Assembly (NCBI GenBank): GCA_017541995.1
Contig: JAFXYD010000006.1
Span: forward strand, 1 to 32,400
DNA from: Oscillospiraceae bacterium
GTDB taxonomy: Bacteria; Bacillota; Clostridia; Oscillospirales; Oscillospiraceae
Reading direction: 5' to 3'
Length of the DNA: 32,400 bases
A program made the position numbers and the translations under genes. Each line of letters opens with the position of its first letter. Position 1 is the stretch's first letter. The notes beneath the pieces are model-generated. The model did no database searches and was not told where the DNA came from. It was given only the letters and a program-made list of their open reading frames with translations. Shown here piece after piece: positions 16,672 to 24,557 of the stretch.

Positions 16672-17298
16672 TCACTTCTTCCGGAATTTCTTCGCCAGGG
16701 CCCCCAGCACATCGGTCTGCTTGGTGCTGCCGCTTCGGATGCCCAGCACCGATGGCAGGTGGCAGAGCAGAGCCAGGCCCGAGAGCACCAGAGATAGAAT
16801 CGCCGCCTCCACGTCTCCCTTCAGGAACATGAAGAGCATGAAGAAGAGGGGGATCACCGGCCCGGCAATGCAGAGATACTTGGTGGCGAAGGTCACCAGC
16901 ATACCGGCCACGTTGGCCAGCAGACCCCACCAGAAGCTGTAGATGATGAAGACCGCAGAGCTGGTGGCCACGCCCTTGCCGCCCCGGAAGCCCCGCCAGA
17001 AGGGGAAGTCGTGGCCCAGGGTGCAGCCCAGGCCCGCGTACATGGTGACGATCCAGCCGCTCTTGTGGAAGAGCAGATAGCTCACGGTCATGGCGACGAG
17101 ACATTTCACGATGTCCCCCAGCAGCACCGTGATGCCGGGCTTGAAGCCCAGGGCCGCCATGATGTTGGCCATGCCGGGGTTGCCGGTGTCGCCCACCCGG
17201 GCGGCGGGCTTTCCGGCGATCTTCCGGGCAATGAGCTCGGCGGTGAGGAAGCAGCCGCAGAGATACCCGATCACAAGACTCAGAATTCGACTCAGCAC
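16672..17298 (-). CDS. plsY: PlsY-family glycerol-3-phosphate acyltransferase, atypical
   Basis: 208 residues, a normal PlsY length, mostly membrane helices. The enzyme moves an acyl group from acyl phosphate to glycerol 3-phosphate, the first step of phospholipid synthesis. Motif 2 is well kept (LGHDFPFWRGFRGGKGVATSSA). Motif 1 reads DTGNPGMANIMAALG, where the family has SGNxGATNxxRxxG: the Ser is Thr38 and the essential Arg is Ala48. The third motif (H..N in the family) reads GIRSGSTKQTD. The GTG start follows AAAGGAGG and is better than ATGs further upstream, which lie in or beyond the promoter. It is the first gene of a two-gene leftward unit with xdhC. It could be a paralogue with a changed substrate. 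Confidence 0.85.
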   Translation of the reverse strand: MLSRILSLVIGYLCGCFLTAELIARKIAGKPAARVGDTGNPGMANIMAALGFKPGITVLLGDIVKCLVAMTVSYLLFHKSGWIVTMYAGLGCTLGHDFPFWRGFRGGKGVATSSAVFIIYSFWWGLLANVAGMLVTFATKYLCIAGPVIPLFFMLFMFLKGDVEAAILSLVLSGLALLCHLPSVLGIRSGSTKQTDVLGALAKKFRKK

Positions 17299-17344
17299 AG
17301 GAAAAGGCCTCCTTTCAAAATCACAGGAAACGATTACCGCTTCC

Positions 17345-17373
17345 ATCATAAACGACGCCGGAAGTCTTGTCAA
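17345..17373 (-). promoter_or_regulatory. Sigma-A promoter for plsY-xdhC
   Basis: On the minus strand, TTGACA (17373-17368) is a perfect -35, and TATGAT (17350-17345) lies 17 bases on. The predicted leader of about 40 bases ends in AAAGGAGG before the GTG of plsY. Confidence 0.8.
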
Positions 17374-17433
17374 TACGGGAAGGGGGCCCAAGGGCGGAAA
17401 AATCAAAAAAACAAAAAATCGGCAAAATAAGGC

Positions 17434-17462
17434 TTGCTTTTTATGCCCTCCTGTGCTATAAT
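17434..17462 (+). promoter_or_regulatory. tRNA-Ala promoter
   Basis: TTGCTT (17434-17439), 17 bases, then a perfect TATAAT (17457-17462). The mature tRNA begins 14 bases after the -10. Confidence 0.85.
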
Positions 17463-17475
17463 ACCATCTGCACAT

Positions 17476-17551
17476 GGGCCTTTAGCTCAGCTGGGAGAGC
17501 GCCAGGTTCGCAATCTGGAGGTCAGGGGTTCGATCCCCCTAAGGTCCACCA
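17476..17551 (+). tRNA. tRNA-Ala, anticodon CGC
   Basis: A complete 76-base cloverleaf: acceptor GGGCCTT / AAGGTCC, D-arm GCTC..GAGC, anticodon arm CCAGG-TTCGCAA-TCTGG with anticodon CGC (reads GCG, Ala), T-arm AGGGG-TTCGATC-CCCCT, and encoded CCA. The G3-U70 wobble pair, the alanine identity element, is present. It is a single gene, not in a cluster. Confidence 0.97.
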
Positions 17552-17590
17552 TACAAAAGAGGCAGCTTTTTAGCTGCCTCTTTTGTATGG
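17549..17590 (+). terminator. tRNA terminator, stem begins in the CCA end
   Basis: A perfect 18-bp inverted repeat, CCATACAAAAGAGGCAGC / GCTGCCTCTTTTGTATGG, with loop TTTTTA. The left arm starts with the tRNA's own CCA. The T-rich right arm can act as the release tract. Confidence 0.85.
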
Positions 17591-17741
17591 TGAATCTTTA
17601 GTCGCAGAGAAGCCCCGGTTCGAACACAAGGTTTTCTTTTGCGGAGCAAAAGCGCCGCAGCGCGGCGGGTCTGCGCAGCAGGACAAAACCGCAGTGTCAC
17701 GGAGGGGCGCAGCCCCGGAGTATCCCACTAAGGTCCACCAT
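17591..17741 (+). other. tRNA-adjacent relic with a copy of the tRNA 3' end
   Basis: Fourteen bases, CTAAGGTCCACCAT (17728-17741), repeat the 3' end of the tRNA (17539-17552) exactly, with partial similarity a few bases further upstream. Between the tRNA terminator and this copy lie several small hairpins (CTTTTGC-GGA-GCAAAAG, CGCCGC..GCGGCG, GGGGC-GCA-GCCCC) and a stretch CCGGTTCGAACAC that resembles a T-arm. This could be the residue of a second tRNA gene or the far end of a lost integrated element. An 86-codon reading frame across it is probably not a gene. Confidence 0.55.
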
Positions 17742-17743
17742 GA

Positions 17744-17780
17744 AAAAAAGCAGCCGCAAGGGCTGCTTTTTTCGTTTTTT
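17744..17780 (+). terminator. Second Rho-independent terminator
   Basis: AAAAAAGCAGCC-GCAAG-GGCTGCTTTTTT with a further T-run after CG. It directly follows the copied tRNA 3' end, as a real tRNA terminator would. Confidence 0.8.
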
Positions 17781-17784
17781 CCAA

Positions 17785-17822
17785 AATCCCGTCTTGCATT
17801 AAGGCGGGATTTCTGTTATAAT
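17785..17822 (+). promoter_or_regulatory. smc promoter with overlapping dyad
   Basis: TTGCAT (17794-17799), 17 bases, TATAAT (17817-17822). An 11-bp inverted repeat with one mismatch, AATCCCGTCTT / AAGGCGGGATT (17785-17811), brackets the -35, and CTGT..ACAG frames the -10. These could be operators or simply a weak hairpin. Confidence 0.75.
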
Positions 17823-17855
17823 ACAGTGAATTTCTATGAGTAGGAGTATATCCAC

Positions 17856-20800
17856 GTGTATCTGAAATGCCTCGACCTCCAGGGCTTCAAAAGTTTCCCG
17901 GACAAGATCCGCCTGCAATTCGACGGGGAGATCACCGCCATCGTCGGCCCCAACGGCTCCGGCAAATCGAATATCTCCGACGCCATCCGCTGGGTCATGG
18001 GGGAGCAGAGCTCCAAGTCCCTCCGGGGCGTCAAGATGGAGGACGTGATCTTCGGCGGCACTCTGAAGAGGCCCCAGCTGGGCTTTGCGGAGGCCAGCCT
18101 GATCTTTGACAATTCCGACCGCTACTTCGCCTACGACAGCGACGAGCTCATGGTGACCCGCCGCTACTACCGCTCCGGCGAAAACGAATTCTATATCAAC
18201 AAGCAGTCCGCTCGGCTCCGGGATGTGAACGAGCTGTTCATGGACACCGGCCTGGGCAAGGAGGGCTATTCCAACATCTCCCAGGGCCGCATCGACGAGA
18301 TCCTGGCCGTCAAGAGCACCGACCGCCGGGAGATCTTCGAGGAGGCGGCGGGCATCTCCAAGTACCGCCACCGCAAGGAGGAGACGGAGCGCCGCCTGGA
18401 GCGCACCGAGGACAATCTGCTGCGCATCAACGACAAAATCTCCGAGCTGGAGCTCCAGGTGGAGCCCCTGCGGGAGCAGTCCGAGAAGGCCAGAAAGTAC
18501 CTGGCCCTGCGGGAGGAGCTCAAGGGCCAGGAGGTGGCCCTGTGGGTCCGCAGCCTGGAGACCCTGGCCGCCGCCGCCCAGAAGGCGGAGGAGGACTACA
18601 ACGCCGCCGCCTTCATCCTCTCTCAGGAGCACGAGAACCTGGAGGCCCTGTACCGGAAGGCGGAGCGCCTTTCCACGGAGCTCCGGGACCGGGACGCGGG
18701 CATGGAGACCCGCCGGGAGGAGATCTCCCAGGCGGAGGCCGAGCTCCAGCGCCTCACCAGCCGCCGGGACGTGCTGGCGGGAGAGAAGCACAACGCCCTG
18801 GACAACCTGGCCCGTCTGCGCCAGGAGCTCTCCGACGAGGAGGGCCGCCGGGGCGGCGTGAGCCGGCAGATCAGCGAGCTGCGGCAGCGCCTGGGGCAGA
18901 TCGACCGGGAGACCCGGGACTGCGAGCTGCGCCTGGCCGCGGTCCAGCGGGAGCTCAACGCCCTGACGGAGTCCTCCGAGGGCATGAACCGCAGCTATCT
19001 GGAGCTGCGCAACCGCCACGCCGCCTGCGCCGCGGATCTGGCTGCCAAGCGGGCGGACATCGCCGCTCTGAGCGAGGCCGTCGCCCGCAGCCGGGAACGG
19101 GAGACGGAGCTGGCCCAGGACCGGGACGCGGCCCTGGCCCGGAAAAACGACACCCAGGCCCAGCTGGAGGCCTGTCGCAAGAGCCTGGGCAAGGCCCGGG
19201 ATGAGGCCCAGGCCTGCAAGAACGCCCTGGCGGGCTACGCCCTGCGGCAGAAGGCCCGGGAGGAAAAGGCCCAGGCCCTGCAAAAGGAGCTCCAGGACTG
19301 CGGCGTGCGCATCGACACGCTCAACTCCCGGCTGCACATGTTCCGGGAGATGGAACGGGAATACGAGGGCTTCTCCAAGGCGGTCAAATTCGTCATGCAG
19401 CAGGCCGAGGGGGGAGCCCTGCGGAACGTCCACGGCCCCGTCTCCCGGCTGATCCAGACCGACGACCGCTATTCCGTGGCCCTGGAAATCGCCCTGGGGC
19501 CCGCCATGCAGCACATCGTGGTCTCCTCCGAGGAGGACGCCAAGCAGGCCATCGGCCAGCTCAAGCTGCGGGACGTGGGCCGGGCCACCTTCCTGCCCCT
19601 CTCCGCCATGGAGAGCCGGACCCTGCAGGAGCGGGGTCTGGAGGAGTGCCGGGGCTTCATCGGCGCCGCCTCGGAGCTGGTGCGCTTCAATGAAAAATAC
19701 CGCCGGGTGGTGGAAAACCTCCTGGGCCGCACCGTCATCGCGGAGAGCCTGGACGACGCCATCGCCATGGCCCGGCGCTACAAGAGCCGCTTCAAGATCG
19801 TGACCCTGGACGGCCAGGTGATGAACGCCGGAGGCTCCATGACCGGCGGCAGCGTCAGCCGCAGCGCCGGCGTCCTGTCCCGGGCCAACGAGATCAGCCG
19901 CCTGGAGGCCCAGCTTGCTCAGCTCAGCGGCCGGAAGGAGGAGCTGGCCCGGCAGTCCGCCGAGGCCAACCGCCAGCGGGATCTGGTGGGCTACGAGCAG
20001 AGCACCATCCAGGGCAGGCTCCGGGAATTTGAAGATCAGATCCTTCGCCTGGAGGGCGAGGAAAAGCAATACGGCGTCCTGTACGACGCCATCTGCCAGG
20101 CCGGCGACGGCAACCGCCGGGAGCTGGAGGCCCTCACGGAGCGGATCCGCACCGACGAGCGCCGCAGAGCCGCCCTGAGCCGGGAGAGCGAAGCTCTGGA
20201 GGCCCGGGGGCAGGAGCTCAGCGCCGCCATCGAGGCCCTGTCCGTGGACCAGAGCCAGCTCAGCAAGGAGGGCAGCGGCCTCACCGACGAGCTGACGGAG
20301 AAGAAAATGGCCGTGGCGGGCCTCAACGCAGAAAAGCTCACCGCCATGGAAAACCTCCGCCGCTTGGAGGAGCTGGCCGCGGATCTGGAGGGAGACCGGG
20401 CCCAGAAGCAGGAGTTCATCGACGAGCTGGAGGGCCAGGCGAAGACCCTGGAGCAGCGCATCGAGGAAAACGAAGGCCTGCTTTCTGACCAGAGCGCCAG
20501 AACCGAGGTGCTGCGCACCGGCCTGCGGGAGGCCCTGGAGCAGCGCAATCAGATCGAGGCCCAGCGCACCGCCACGGACCGGGAGGCCCAGCAGAAGAAC
20601 AAGGACATCATCGACCTGGAACGGGAATCCGCCCGGCTGGAGGCCAAGAAGAACAGCTCCCGGATGGAGGAAAAGCAGATCGTGGACAAGCTATGGGACA
20701 GCTACGAGCTGACCCCCTCCACGGCCCCGGCCTGCGCCGCCGAGATCGAATCCGTCGCCGCCGCCAACCGGAAGGTGGCGGAGCTGCGCCGGAAGATCCA

Positions 20801-21431
20801 CGGCCTGGGCACCCCCAACCTGGGGGCCATCGAGGAATTTGAGCGGGTCAACGAGCGCTATACCTACCTCTCCGGCCAGCGGGACGACGTGCTGGACTCC
20901 AAGCGGGAGCTGGAGGGCATCATCCGGGACATCACCAAGCACATGACCGAGATCTTCACCGGGGAGTTTGCCCGCATCAACCACTATTTCGGGGAGACCT
21001 TCGTGGAGATGTTCGGCGGAGGCCGGGCCTCCCTGGAGCTGGAGGACCCCAACGAGCCTCTGTCCTGCGGCATTGAGATCAAGGTCCAGCCCCCGGGCAA
21101 GCAGCTGAAGACCATCACCCTGCTCTCCGGCGGGGAGAAGGCCTTTGTGGCCATCGCCCTGTACTTCTCCATTCTCAAGGTCCGGCCCACCCCCTTCTGC
21201 ATGCTGGACGAGATCGACGCCGCCCTGGACGACCGGAACGTGGAGCGCTACGCCAGCTACCTGCGGCAGCTGTGCAAGAAGACCCAGTTCATCGTCATCA
21301 CCCACCGCCGGGGCACCATGGAGGAGGCCGACGCCCTCTTCGGCGTCACCATGCAGGAGCAGGGCGTCTCCAAGATCCTCCACCTGGACCTGGACGGCCT
21401 GGAGAAGGAGCTGGGCTTGGCCAGCAATTGA
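17856..21431 (+). CDS. smc: Chromosome partition/condensin ATPase SMC
   Basis: 1191 residues, the normal length. SMC forms a dimer that, with ScpA and ScpB, extrudes DNA loops and helps segregate chromosomes. Walker A is GPNGSGKSN with Lys37; long coiled coils run from about 165 to 500 and 670 to 1000; the hinge is at about 520-660 and ends with the conserved NAGGSMTGGS; the signature LSGGEKA begins at 1090 and Walker B is FCMLDEIDAALDD with Asp1118 and Glu1119. The GTG start has AGGAG 9 bases upstream. It is followed after 29 bases by ftsY, as in Bacillus, but the usual upstream rnc gene is replaced here by the tRNA region. Confidence 0.98.
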   Translation: MYLKCLDLQGFKSFPDKIRLQFDGEITAIVGPNGSGKSNISDAIRWVMGEQSSKSLRGVKMEDVIFGGTLKRPQLGFAEASLIFDNSDRYFAYDSDELMVTRRYYRSGENEFYINKQSARLRDVNELFMDTGLGKEGYSNISQGRIDEILAVKSTDRREIFEEAAGISKYRHRKEETERRLERTEDNLLRINDKISELELQVEPLREQSEKARKYLALREELKGQEVALWVRSLETLAAAAQKAEEDYNAAAFILSQEHENLEALYRKAERLSTELRDRDAGMETRREEISQAEAELQRLTSRRDVLAGEKHNALDNLARLRQELSDEEGRRGGVSRQISELRQRLGQIDRETRDCELRLAAVQRELNALTESSEGMNRSYLELRNRHAACAADLAAKRADIAALSEAVARSRERETELAQDRDAALARKNDTQAQLEACRKSLGKARDEAQACKNALAGYALRQKAREEKAQALQKELQDCGVRIDTLNSRLHMFREMEREYEGFSKAVKFVMQQAEGGALRNVHGPVSRLIQTDDRYSVALEIALGPAMQHIVVSSEEDAKQAIGQLKLRDVGRATFLPLSAMESRTLQERGLEECRGFIGAASELVRFNEKYRRVVENLLGRTVIAESLDDAIAMARRYKSRFKIVTLDGQVMNAGGSMTGGSVSRSAGVLSRANEISRLEAQLAQLSGRKEELARQSAEANRQRDLVGYEQSTIQGRLREFEDQILRLEGEEKQYGVLYDAICQAGDGNRRELEALTERIRTDERRRAALSRESEALEARGQELSAAIEALSVDQSQLSKEGSGLTDELTEKKMAVAGLNAEKLTAMENLRRLEELAADLEGDRAQKQEFIDELEGQAKTLEQRIEENEGLLSDQSARTEVLRTGLREALEQRNQIEAQRTATDREAQQKNKDIIDLERESARLEAKKNSSRMEEKQIVDKLWDSYELTPSTAPACAAEIESVAAANRKVAELRRKIHGLGTPNLGAIEEFERVNERYTYLSGQRDDVLDSKRELEGIIRDITKHMTEIFTGEFARINHYFGETFVEMFGGGRASLELEDPNEPLSCGIEIKVQPPGKQLKTITLLSGGEKAFVAIALYFSILKVRPTPFCMLDEIDAALDDRNVERYASYLRQLCKKTQFIVITHRRGTMEEADALFGVTMQEQGVSKILHLDLDGLEKELGLASN

Positions 21432-21460
21432 CGCACATTTGAATTGAAAGGATATAAACA

Positions 21461-22354
21461 ATGGGATTTTTTGAAAAGATCAAAAAGGGCCTGACCAAGA
21501 CCCGGAACGCCATCAGCGGGCTCTTTGCCGGAGACTATGAGGTAGACGACGAGTTCTACGACGAGCTGGAGGAGCGGCTGATCCTGGCGGATCTGGGGGT
21601 GGACATCGCCAGCCGGGCCGTGGAGCAGCTGCGGAAGGACGCATACGAGAAGATGCTCACCACCCCGGACCGGGTCCGGGCGGGGCTGGCGGATATTCTC
21701 ACCGACATTCTCGACGTGGGCAGCACCGAGCTGAAGCTGGACAGCAAGCCCGCCATGGTGCTGGTGATCGGCGTCAACGGTGTGGGCAAGACCACCACCA
21801 TCGGCAAGCTCTCCCACCAGCTGGCCGGGGAGGGCAAGCGGGTGCTGCTCTGCGCCGCCGACACCTTCCGGGCCGCCGCGGCGGATCAGCTGGAGATCTG
21901 GGCCAACCGGGCCGACGTGGAGCTCGTCCGGCAGCACGAGGGGGCGGACCCCGCCTCCGTGGTCTACGACGGCATCTCTGCCGCCAAGGCCCGGGGGGTG
22001 GACGTGATCATCACCGACACCGCCGGCCGCCTCCACAACAAGGCCAATCTCATGAACGAGCTGGGGAAGATCAGCCGGGTCATCGACCGGGAGCTGCCCG
22101 GCAGCAGCAAGGAGGTCCTGCTGGTGCTGGACGCCACCACCGGCCAGAACGGTCTGATCCAGGCCAAGCAGTTCCAGCAGATCGCCGGGGTCACCGGCAT
22201 CGTCCTCACCAAGCTGGACGGCACCGCCAAGGGCGGCATTGTCATCGCCGTGGCCAACGCCCTGCAGATCCCCGTGAAGTACATCGGCGTGGGCGAGGGC
22301 ATCGACGACCTCATGCCCTTCAACGCCCGGGAATTCGTGGAGGCCCTGATTTAG
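21461..22354 (+). CDS. ftsY: Signal recognition particle receptor FtsY
   Basis: 297 residues, a short FtsY with no acidic N-terminal extension; it begins with the amphipathic [15 protein letters not shown] membrane-binding helix. The NG domain is complete: helical N region (about 15-85), P-loop GVNGVGKTT (about 104-112), DTFRAAA, DTAGR, TKLD and the closing [12 protein letters not shown]. It binds the SRP54 protein Ffh in a paired GTPase complex that delivers nascent membrane proteins to the translocon. AAAGGA precedes the ATG; the gene is surely cotranscribed with smc. Confidence 0.97.
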   Translation: MGFFEKIKKGLTKTRNAISGLFAGDYEVDDEFYDELEERLILADLGVDIASRAVEQLRKDAYEKMLTTPDRVRAGLADILTDILDVGSTELKLDSKPAMVLVIGVNGVGKTTTIGKLSHQLAGEGKRVLLCAADTFRAAAADQLEIWANRADVELVRQHEGADPASVVYDGISAAKARGVDVIITDTAGRLHNKANLMNELGKISRVIDRELPGSSKEVLLVLDATTGQNGLIQAKQFQQIAGVTGIVLTKLDGTAKGGIVIAVANALQIPVKYIGVGEGIDDLMPFNAREFVEALI

Positions 22355-22358
22355 CCCT

Positions 22359-22416
22359 GTAGGGACGAGCCTTGCTCGTCCGGTTTGCGAAGCAAACAAT
22401 CGCCCGCAGGGCGATT
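22359..22416 (+). repeat. Run of three hairpins between ftsY and rph
   Basis: Three perfect hairpins follow one another with almost no gaps: GGACGAGC-CTT-GCTCGTCC, GTTTGC-GAA-GCAAAC and AATCGCCC-GCA-GGGCGATT. The first is preceded by GTAG and belongs to the GTAG palindrome family. None has a T-run, so they are not ordinary terminators. Confidence 0.85.
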
Positions 22417-22442
22417 CCGTGTTACTGAAAAAGGAGAAAGCT

Positions 22443-23156
22443 ATGAACCGTATTGACGGACGCAGACCGGACGAGCTTCGCCCGGTGAAGCTCACCCCCG
22501 ACTTCACCAGATTTGCCGAGGGCTGCTGCCTCATCGAGATCGGCAGCACCGTGGTCCTATGCACCGCCTCGGTGGAGGACAAGGTGCCGCCCCACGTGAA
22601 GGAGGGGGGCTGGATCACCGCGGAGTATTCCATGCTGCCCCGGGCCAACCGTCAGCGCAGCCCCCGGGATATCTCCAAGCTGAAGCTCTCCGGCCGCAGC
22701 GCCGAGATCCAGCGGCTCATCGGCCGCAGCCTCCGCAGCGCGGCGGACCTGAACGCCCTGGGGGAGCGCACCTTCACCATCGACTGCGACGTGCTCCAGG
22801 GCGACGGGGGCACCCGCACCGCCTCCGTCACCGGGGGCTTCCTGGCCCTGGCCCTGGCCTGCCGCAGACTGGTGGAGCGGGGAGAGCTGGAGCGGATGCC
22901 CCTCAAAAGCTTCGTCAGCGGCATCTCCGCCGGCATCGTGGAGGACGAGCCCCTGCTGGACCTCTGCTACGCCGAGGACAGCCGGGCCATGGTGGACATG
23001 AACTGCGTCATGACCGCCGAGGGGCAGATCATCGAGCTCCAGGCCACCGGCGAGGGCAGACCCTACACAAAAGAAGAGCAGCAAGCGCTCCTGGCCCTCT
23101 GCGAAAAAGGCAACCGGGAGCTGTGCCGCGTGCTGCAACAGTACGTCACGCTGTAG
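22443..23156 (+). CDS. rph: Ribonuclease PH
   Basis: 237 residues. A phosphorolytic 3'-5' exoribonuclease that trims tRNA 3' ends. Seen: RIDGRRPDELRPVKL at the N-terminus, GSTVVLCTASVEDKVP, GWITAEYSMLPRA, the phosphate-binding RSLRSAADLNALGERT and CDVLQGDGGTRTASVTGGF, all typical. AAAGGAGAAAG precedes the chosen ATG; an in-frame start eight codons upstream (22419) lies close to the hairpins and has no site. It is followed by rdgB, the common Firmicutes pair, but with a repeat-filled gap of 364 bases between them. Confidence 0.97.
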   Translation: MNRIDGRRPDELRPVKLTPDFTRFAEGCCLIEIGSTVVLCTASVEDKVPPHVKEGGWITAEYSMLPRANRQRSPRDISKLKLSGRSAEIQRLIGRSLRSAADLNALGERTFTIDCDVLQGDGGTRTASVTGGFLALALACRRLVERGELERMPLKSFVSGISAGIVEDEPLLDLCYAEDSRAMVDMNCVMTAEGQIIELQATGEGRPYTKEEQQALLALCEKGNRELCRVLQQYVTL

Positions 23157-23167
23157 CCCGCCCGCTC

Positions 23168-23421
23168 CGGCGAGGCATCAGGCATCAGACCTGCCCGTAG
23201 CGGCGAGCATTGCTCGCCACGGGTACCCCGCACCGGCGAGGCATCAGGGATCAGGCATCAGGCATCAGACCCGCCTGTAGGGGCGGTCATTGGCCGCCCG
23301 CCGTACCCCGCACCGGCGAGGCATCAGGGATCAGGCACCAGGCATCAGACCCGCTCGTAGGGGCGGTCATTGGCCGCCCGCCGTACCCCGCACCCCGCCG
23401 TAGCGGCGGTCATTGACCGCC
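23168..23421 (+). repeat. Compound array: 7-bp units plus GTAG palindromes
   Basis: Four palindromes: GGCGAGC-ATT-GCTCGCC (23202-23218), GGGCGGTC-ATT-GGCCGCCC (23281-23299 and 23361-23379) and GGCGGTC-ATT-GACCGCC (23405-23421). All but the last are preceded by CCGGCGA, two to four 7-bp units of GGCATCA or GGGATCA, and GACC(C/T)GC. The first three palindromes are 79 and 80 bases apart. No gene lies here. Confidence 0.85.
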
Positions 23422-23451
23422 ACATGCACCCGGCCGCGGGCGAAGCGGGAA

Positions 23452-23499
23452 TTGAAAATTGAAAATGTCGGTGTTTTCAATTTACCATTTGAAAAACAA
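23452..23499 (+). repeat. AT-rich hairpin repeat, copy 2
   Basis: GAAAATTGAAAATGTCGG leads into an imperfect hairpin, GTTTTCAAT..ATTTGAAAAAC. It shares its layout with copies near 5887 and 32122 and lies just before the ribosome binding site of rdgB. Confidence 0.6.
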
Positions 23500-23520
23500 A
23501 TATAACAGGAGACATACTGC

Positions 23521-24114
23521 ATGAAAGTTGTGCTCGCGTCACAGAACAAACACAAGCTGGCCGAGATTCAGGCCATACTCTCCCGCTTTGACATGGAGCT
23601 GGTGCTCCAGTCCGAGCTGGGGGTCCAAATCGACGTGGAGGAAACCGGCGCAAGCTTTGAGGAAAACTCCATGCTCAAGGCCAGGGCCGTGGTGGAGGCC
23701 ACGGGCCTGCCCGCCATTGCCGACGATTCCGGCCTCTGCGTGGACGTGCTGGGGGGCGCGCCGGGGATCTACTCCGCCCGCTACGGCGCCCCGGACTGCG
23801 TCACGGACCGGGACCGGCTCAACCATCTTTTGGAAAATCTGCGGGGCGTCCGCTCCGAGGAGCGCACTGCCCGCTTTGTCTGCGTCATCACCCTGTTGCG
23901 GCCCGACGGCAGCAGCCTGTGCGCCCGGGGGAGCTGCGAGGGCCTCATCACCTTCGAGCCCCGGGGGGAGGACGGCTTCGGCTATGATCCCGTCTTCTAC
24001 GTCCCCGCCCTGGGCTGCACCTTCGCCCAGATGGGGGCGGAGCGAAAGAACGCCATTTCCCACCGGGCCAACGCTTTGCTGCGCCTGGAACGTATGCTGG
24101 AGGAAGAAACATGA
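23521..24114 (+). CDS. rdgB: dITP/XTP pyrophosphatase (Ham1/RdgB)
   Basis: 197 residues. It hydrolyses non-canonical purine triphosphates (dITP, XTP) to monophosphates, keeping them out of DNA and RNA. Seen: N-terminal VVLASQNKHKLAEI, ETGASFEENSMLKARA, the catalytic IADDSGLCVDVLGGAPGIYSARY, and the closing GEDGFGYDPVF with AERKNAISHRA, all conserved. AGGAG lies 10 bases before the ATG. It overlaps yhbY by 4 bases (ATGA), so the two are translationally coupled. Confidence 0.96.
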   Translation: MKVVLASQNKHKLAEIQAILSRFDMELVLQSELGVQIDVEETGASFEENSMLKARAVVEATGLPAIADDSGLCVDVLGGAPGIYSARYGAPDCVTDRDRLNHLLENLRGVRSEERTARFVCVITLLRPDGSSLCARGSCEGLITFEPRGEDGFGYDPVFYVPALGCTFAQMGAERKNAISHRANALLRLERMLEEET

Positions 24115-24557
24115 TTACAAGCAAACAGCGCGCCGAGCTGCGCGCCAAGGCAAACGAGCTGGAAACCACGCTGATGGTGGGCAAGGAGGGCGTCACCGAC
24201 GCGCTGATCGAGGAGCTGGGCCGTCAGCTGGAGGCCCGGGAGCTGGTGAAGGGCAAGGTTCTGGAGACCGCCCTGATGTCCGCCCGGGAGGTCAGCGACC
24301 AGCTCTGCCAGGCCCTGGGGGCCGAGGGCATCCAGTGCGTGGGCAACAAGTTCGTGGTCTGGCGCCGCTCCGAGACCCTGGCCCGGAAGACCGGTCTGGC
24401 CAAGGCCAAGGTGAAGGTAAATCCCGTCCGGGCCGGAGCCCAGAAGCGCCGGGCCGCCGCCAGAGCGGAACGGGAAAAGAAGAACGAATACTTCAAGCAG
24501 CAGGCCATTGCCTTTGCCCGTCAGCGCCGCCGCGCGGAACAGGAAGGCGAGGAATGA
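24111..24557 (+). CDS. yhbY: YhbY/YqeI-family ribosome-assembly RNA-binding protein
   Basis: 148 residues. The CRS1-YhbY (CRM) domain covers about 1-90 (KQRAELRAKANELETTLMVGKEGVTDALIEEL, with the G..G loop GKEG, then LVKGKV and GNKFVVWRRS). It binds rRNA in pre-50S particles. The last 50 or so residues form a strongly basic tail (KRRAAARAEREKK..RQRRRAEQEGEE) that is longer than in typical YhbY (about 97 residues). It overlaps the genes on both sides by 4 bases. Confidence 0.93.
   Translation: MITSKQRAELRAKANELETTLMVGKEGVTDALIEELGRQLEARELVKGKVLETALMSAREVSDQLCQALGAEGIQCVGNKFVVWRRSETLARKTGLAKAKVKVNPVRAGAQKRRAAARAEREKKNEYFKQQAIAFARQRRRAEQEGEE

Noticed and set aside
17583-17843. 86-codon frame downstream of the tRNA
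   Set aside because: It runs through a terminator arm, hairpins, the copied tRNA end and the smc promoter; no ribosome binding site.
17799-20069. Long minus-strand frame opposite smc
   Set aside because: G+C-rich antisense artefact; low-complexity Leu/Gly/Ala translation opposite a fully conserved gene.
23168-23421. CRISPR-like array (regular spacing of about 80 bases)
   Set aside because: The repeated parts are palindromes and 7-bp units, the would-be spacers are themselves repeated, and there are no cas genes.
23528-24553. Upstream extension of the nadD-yqeK frame across rdgB and yhbY
   Set aside because: The overlapping genes are conserved and the extension has Arg/Pro/Ser-rich low-complexity sequence; NadD begins at MKIGVYGGSF.
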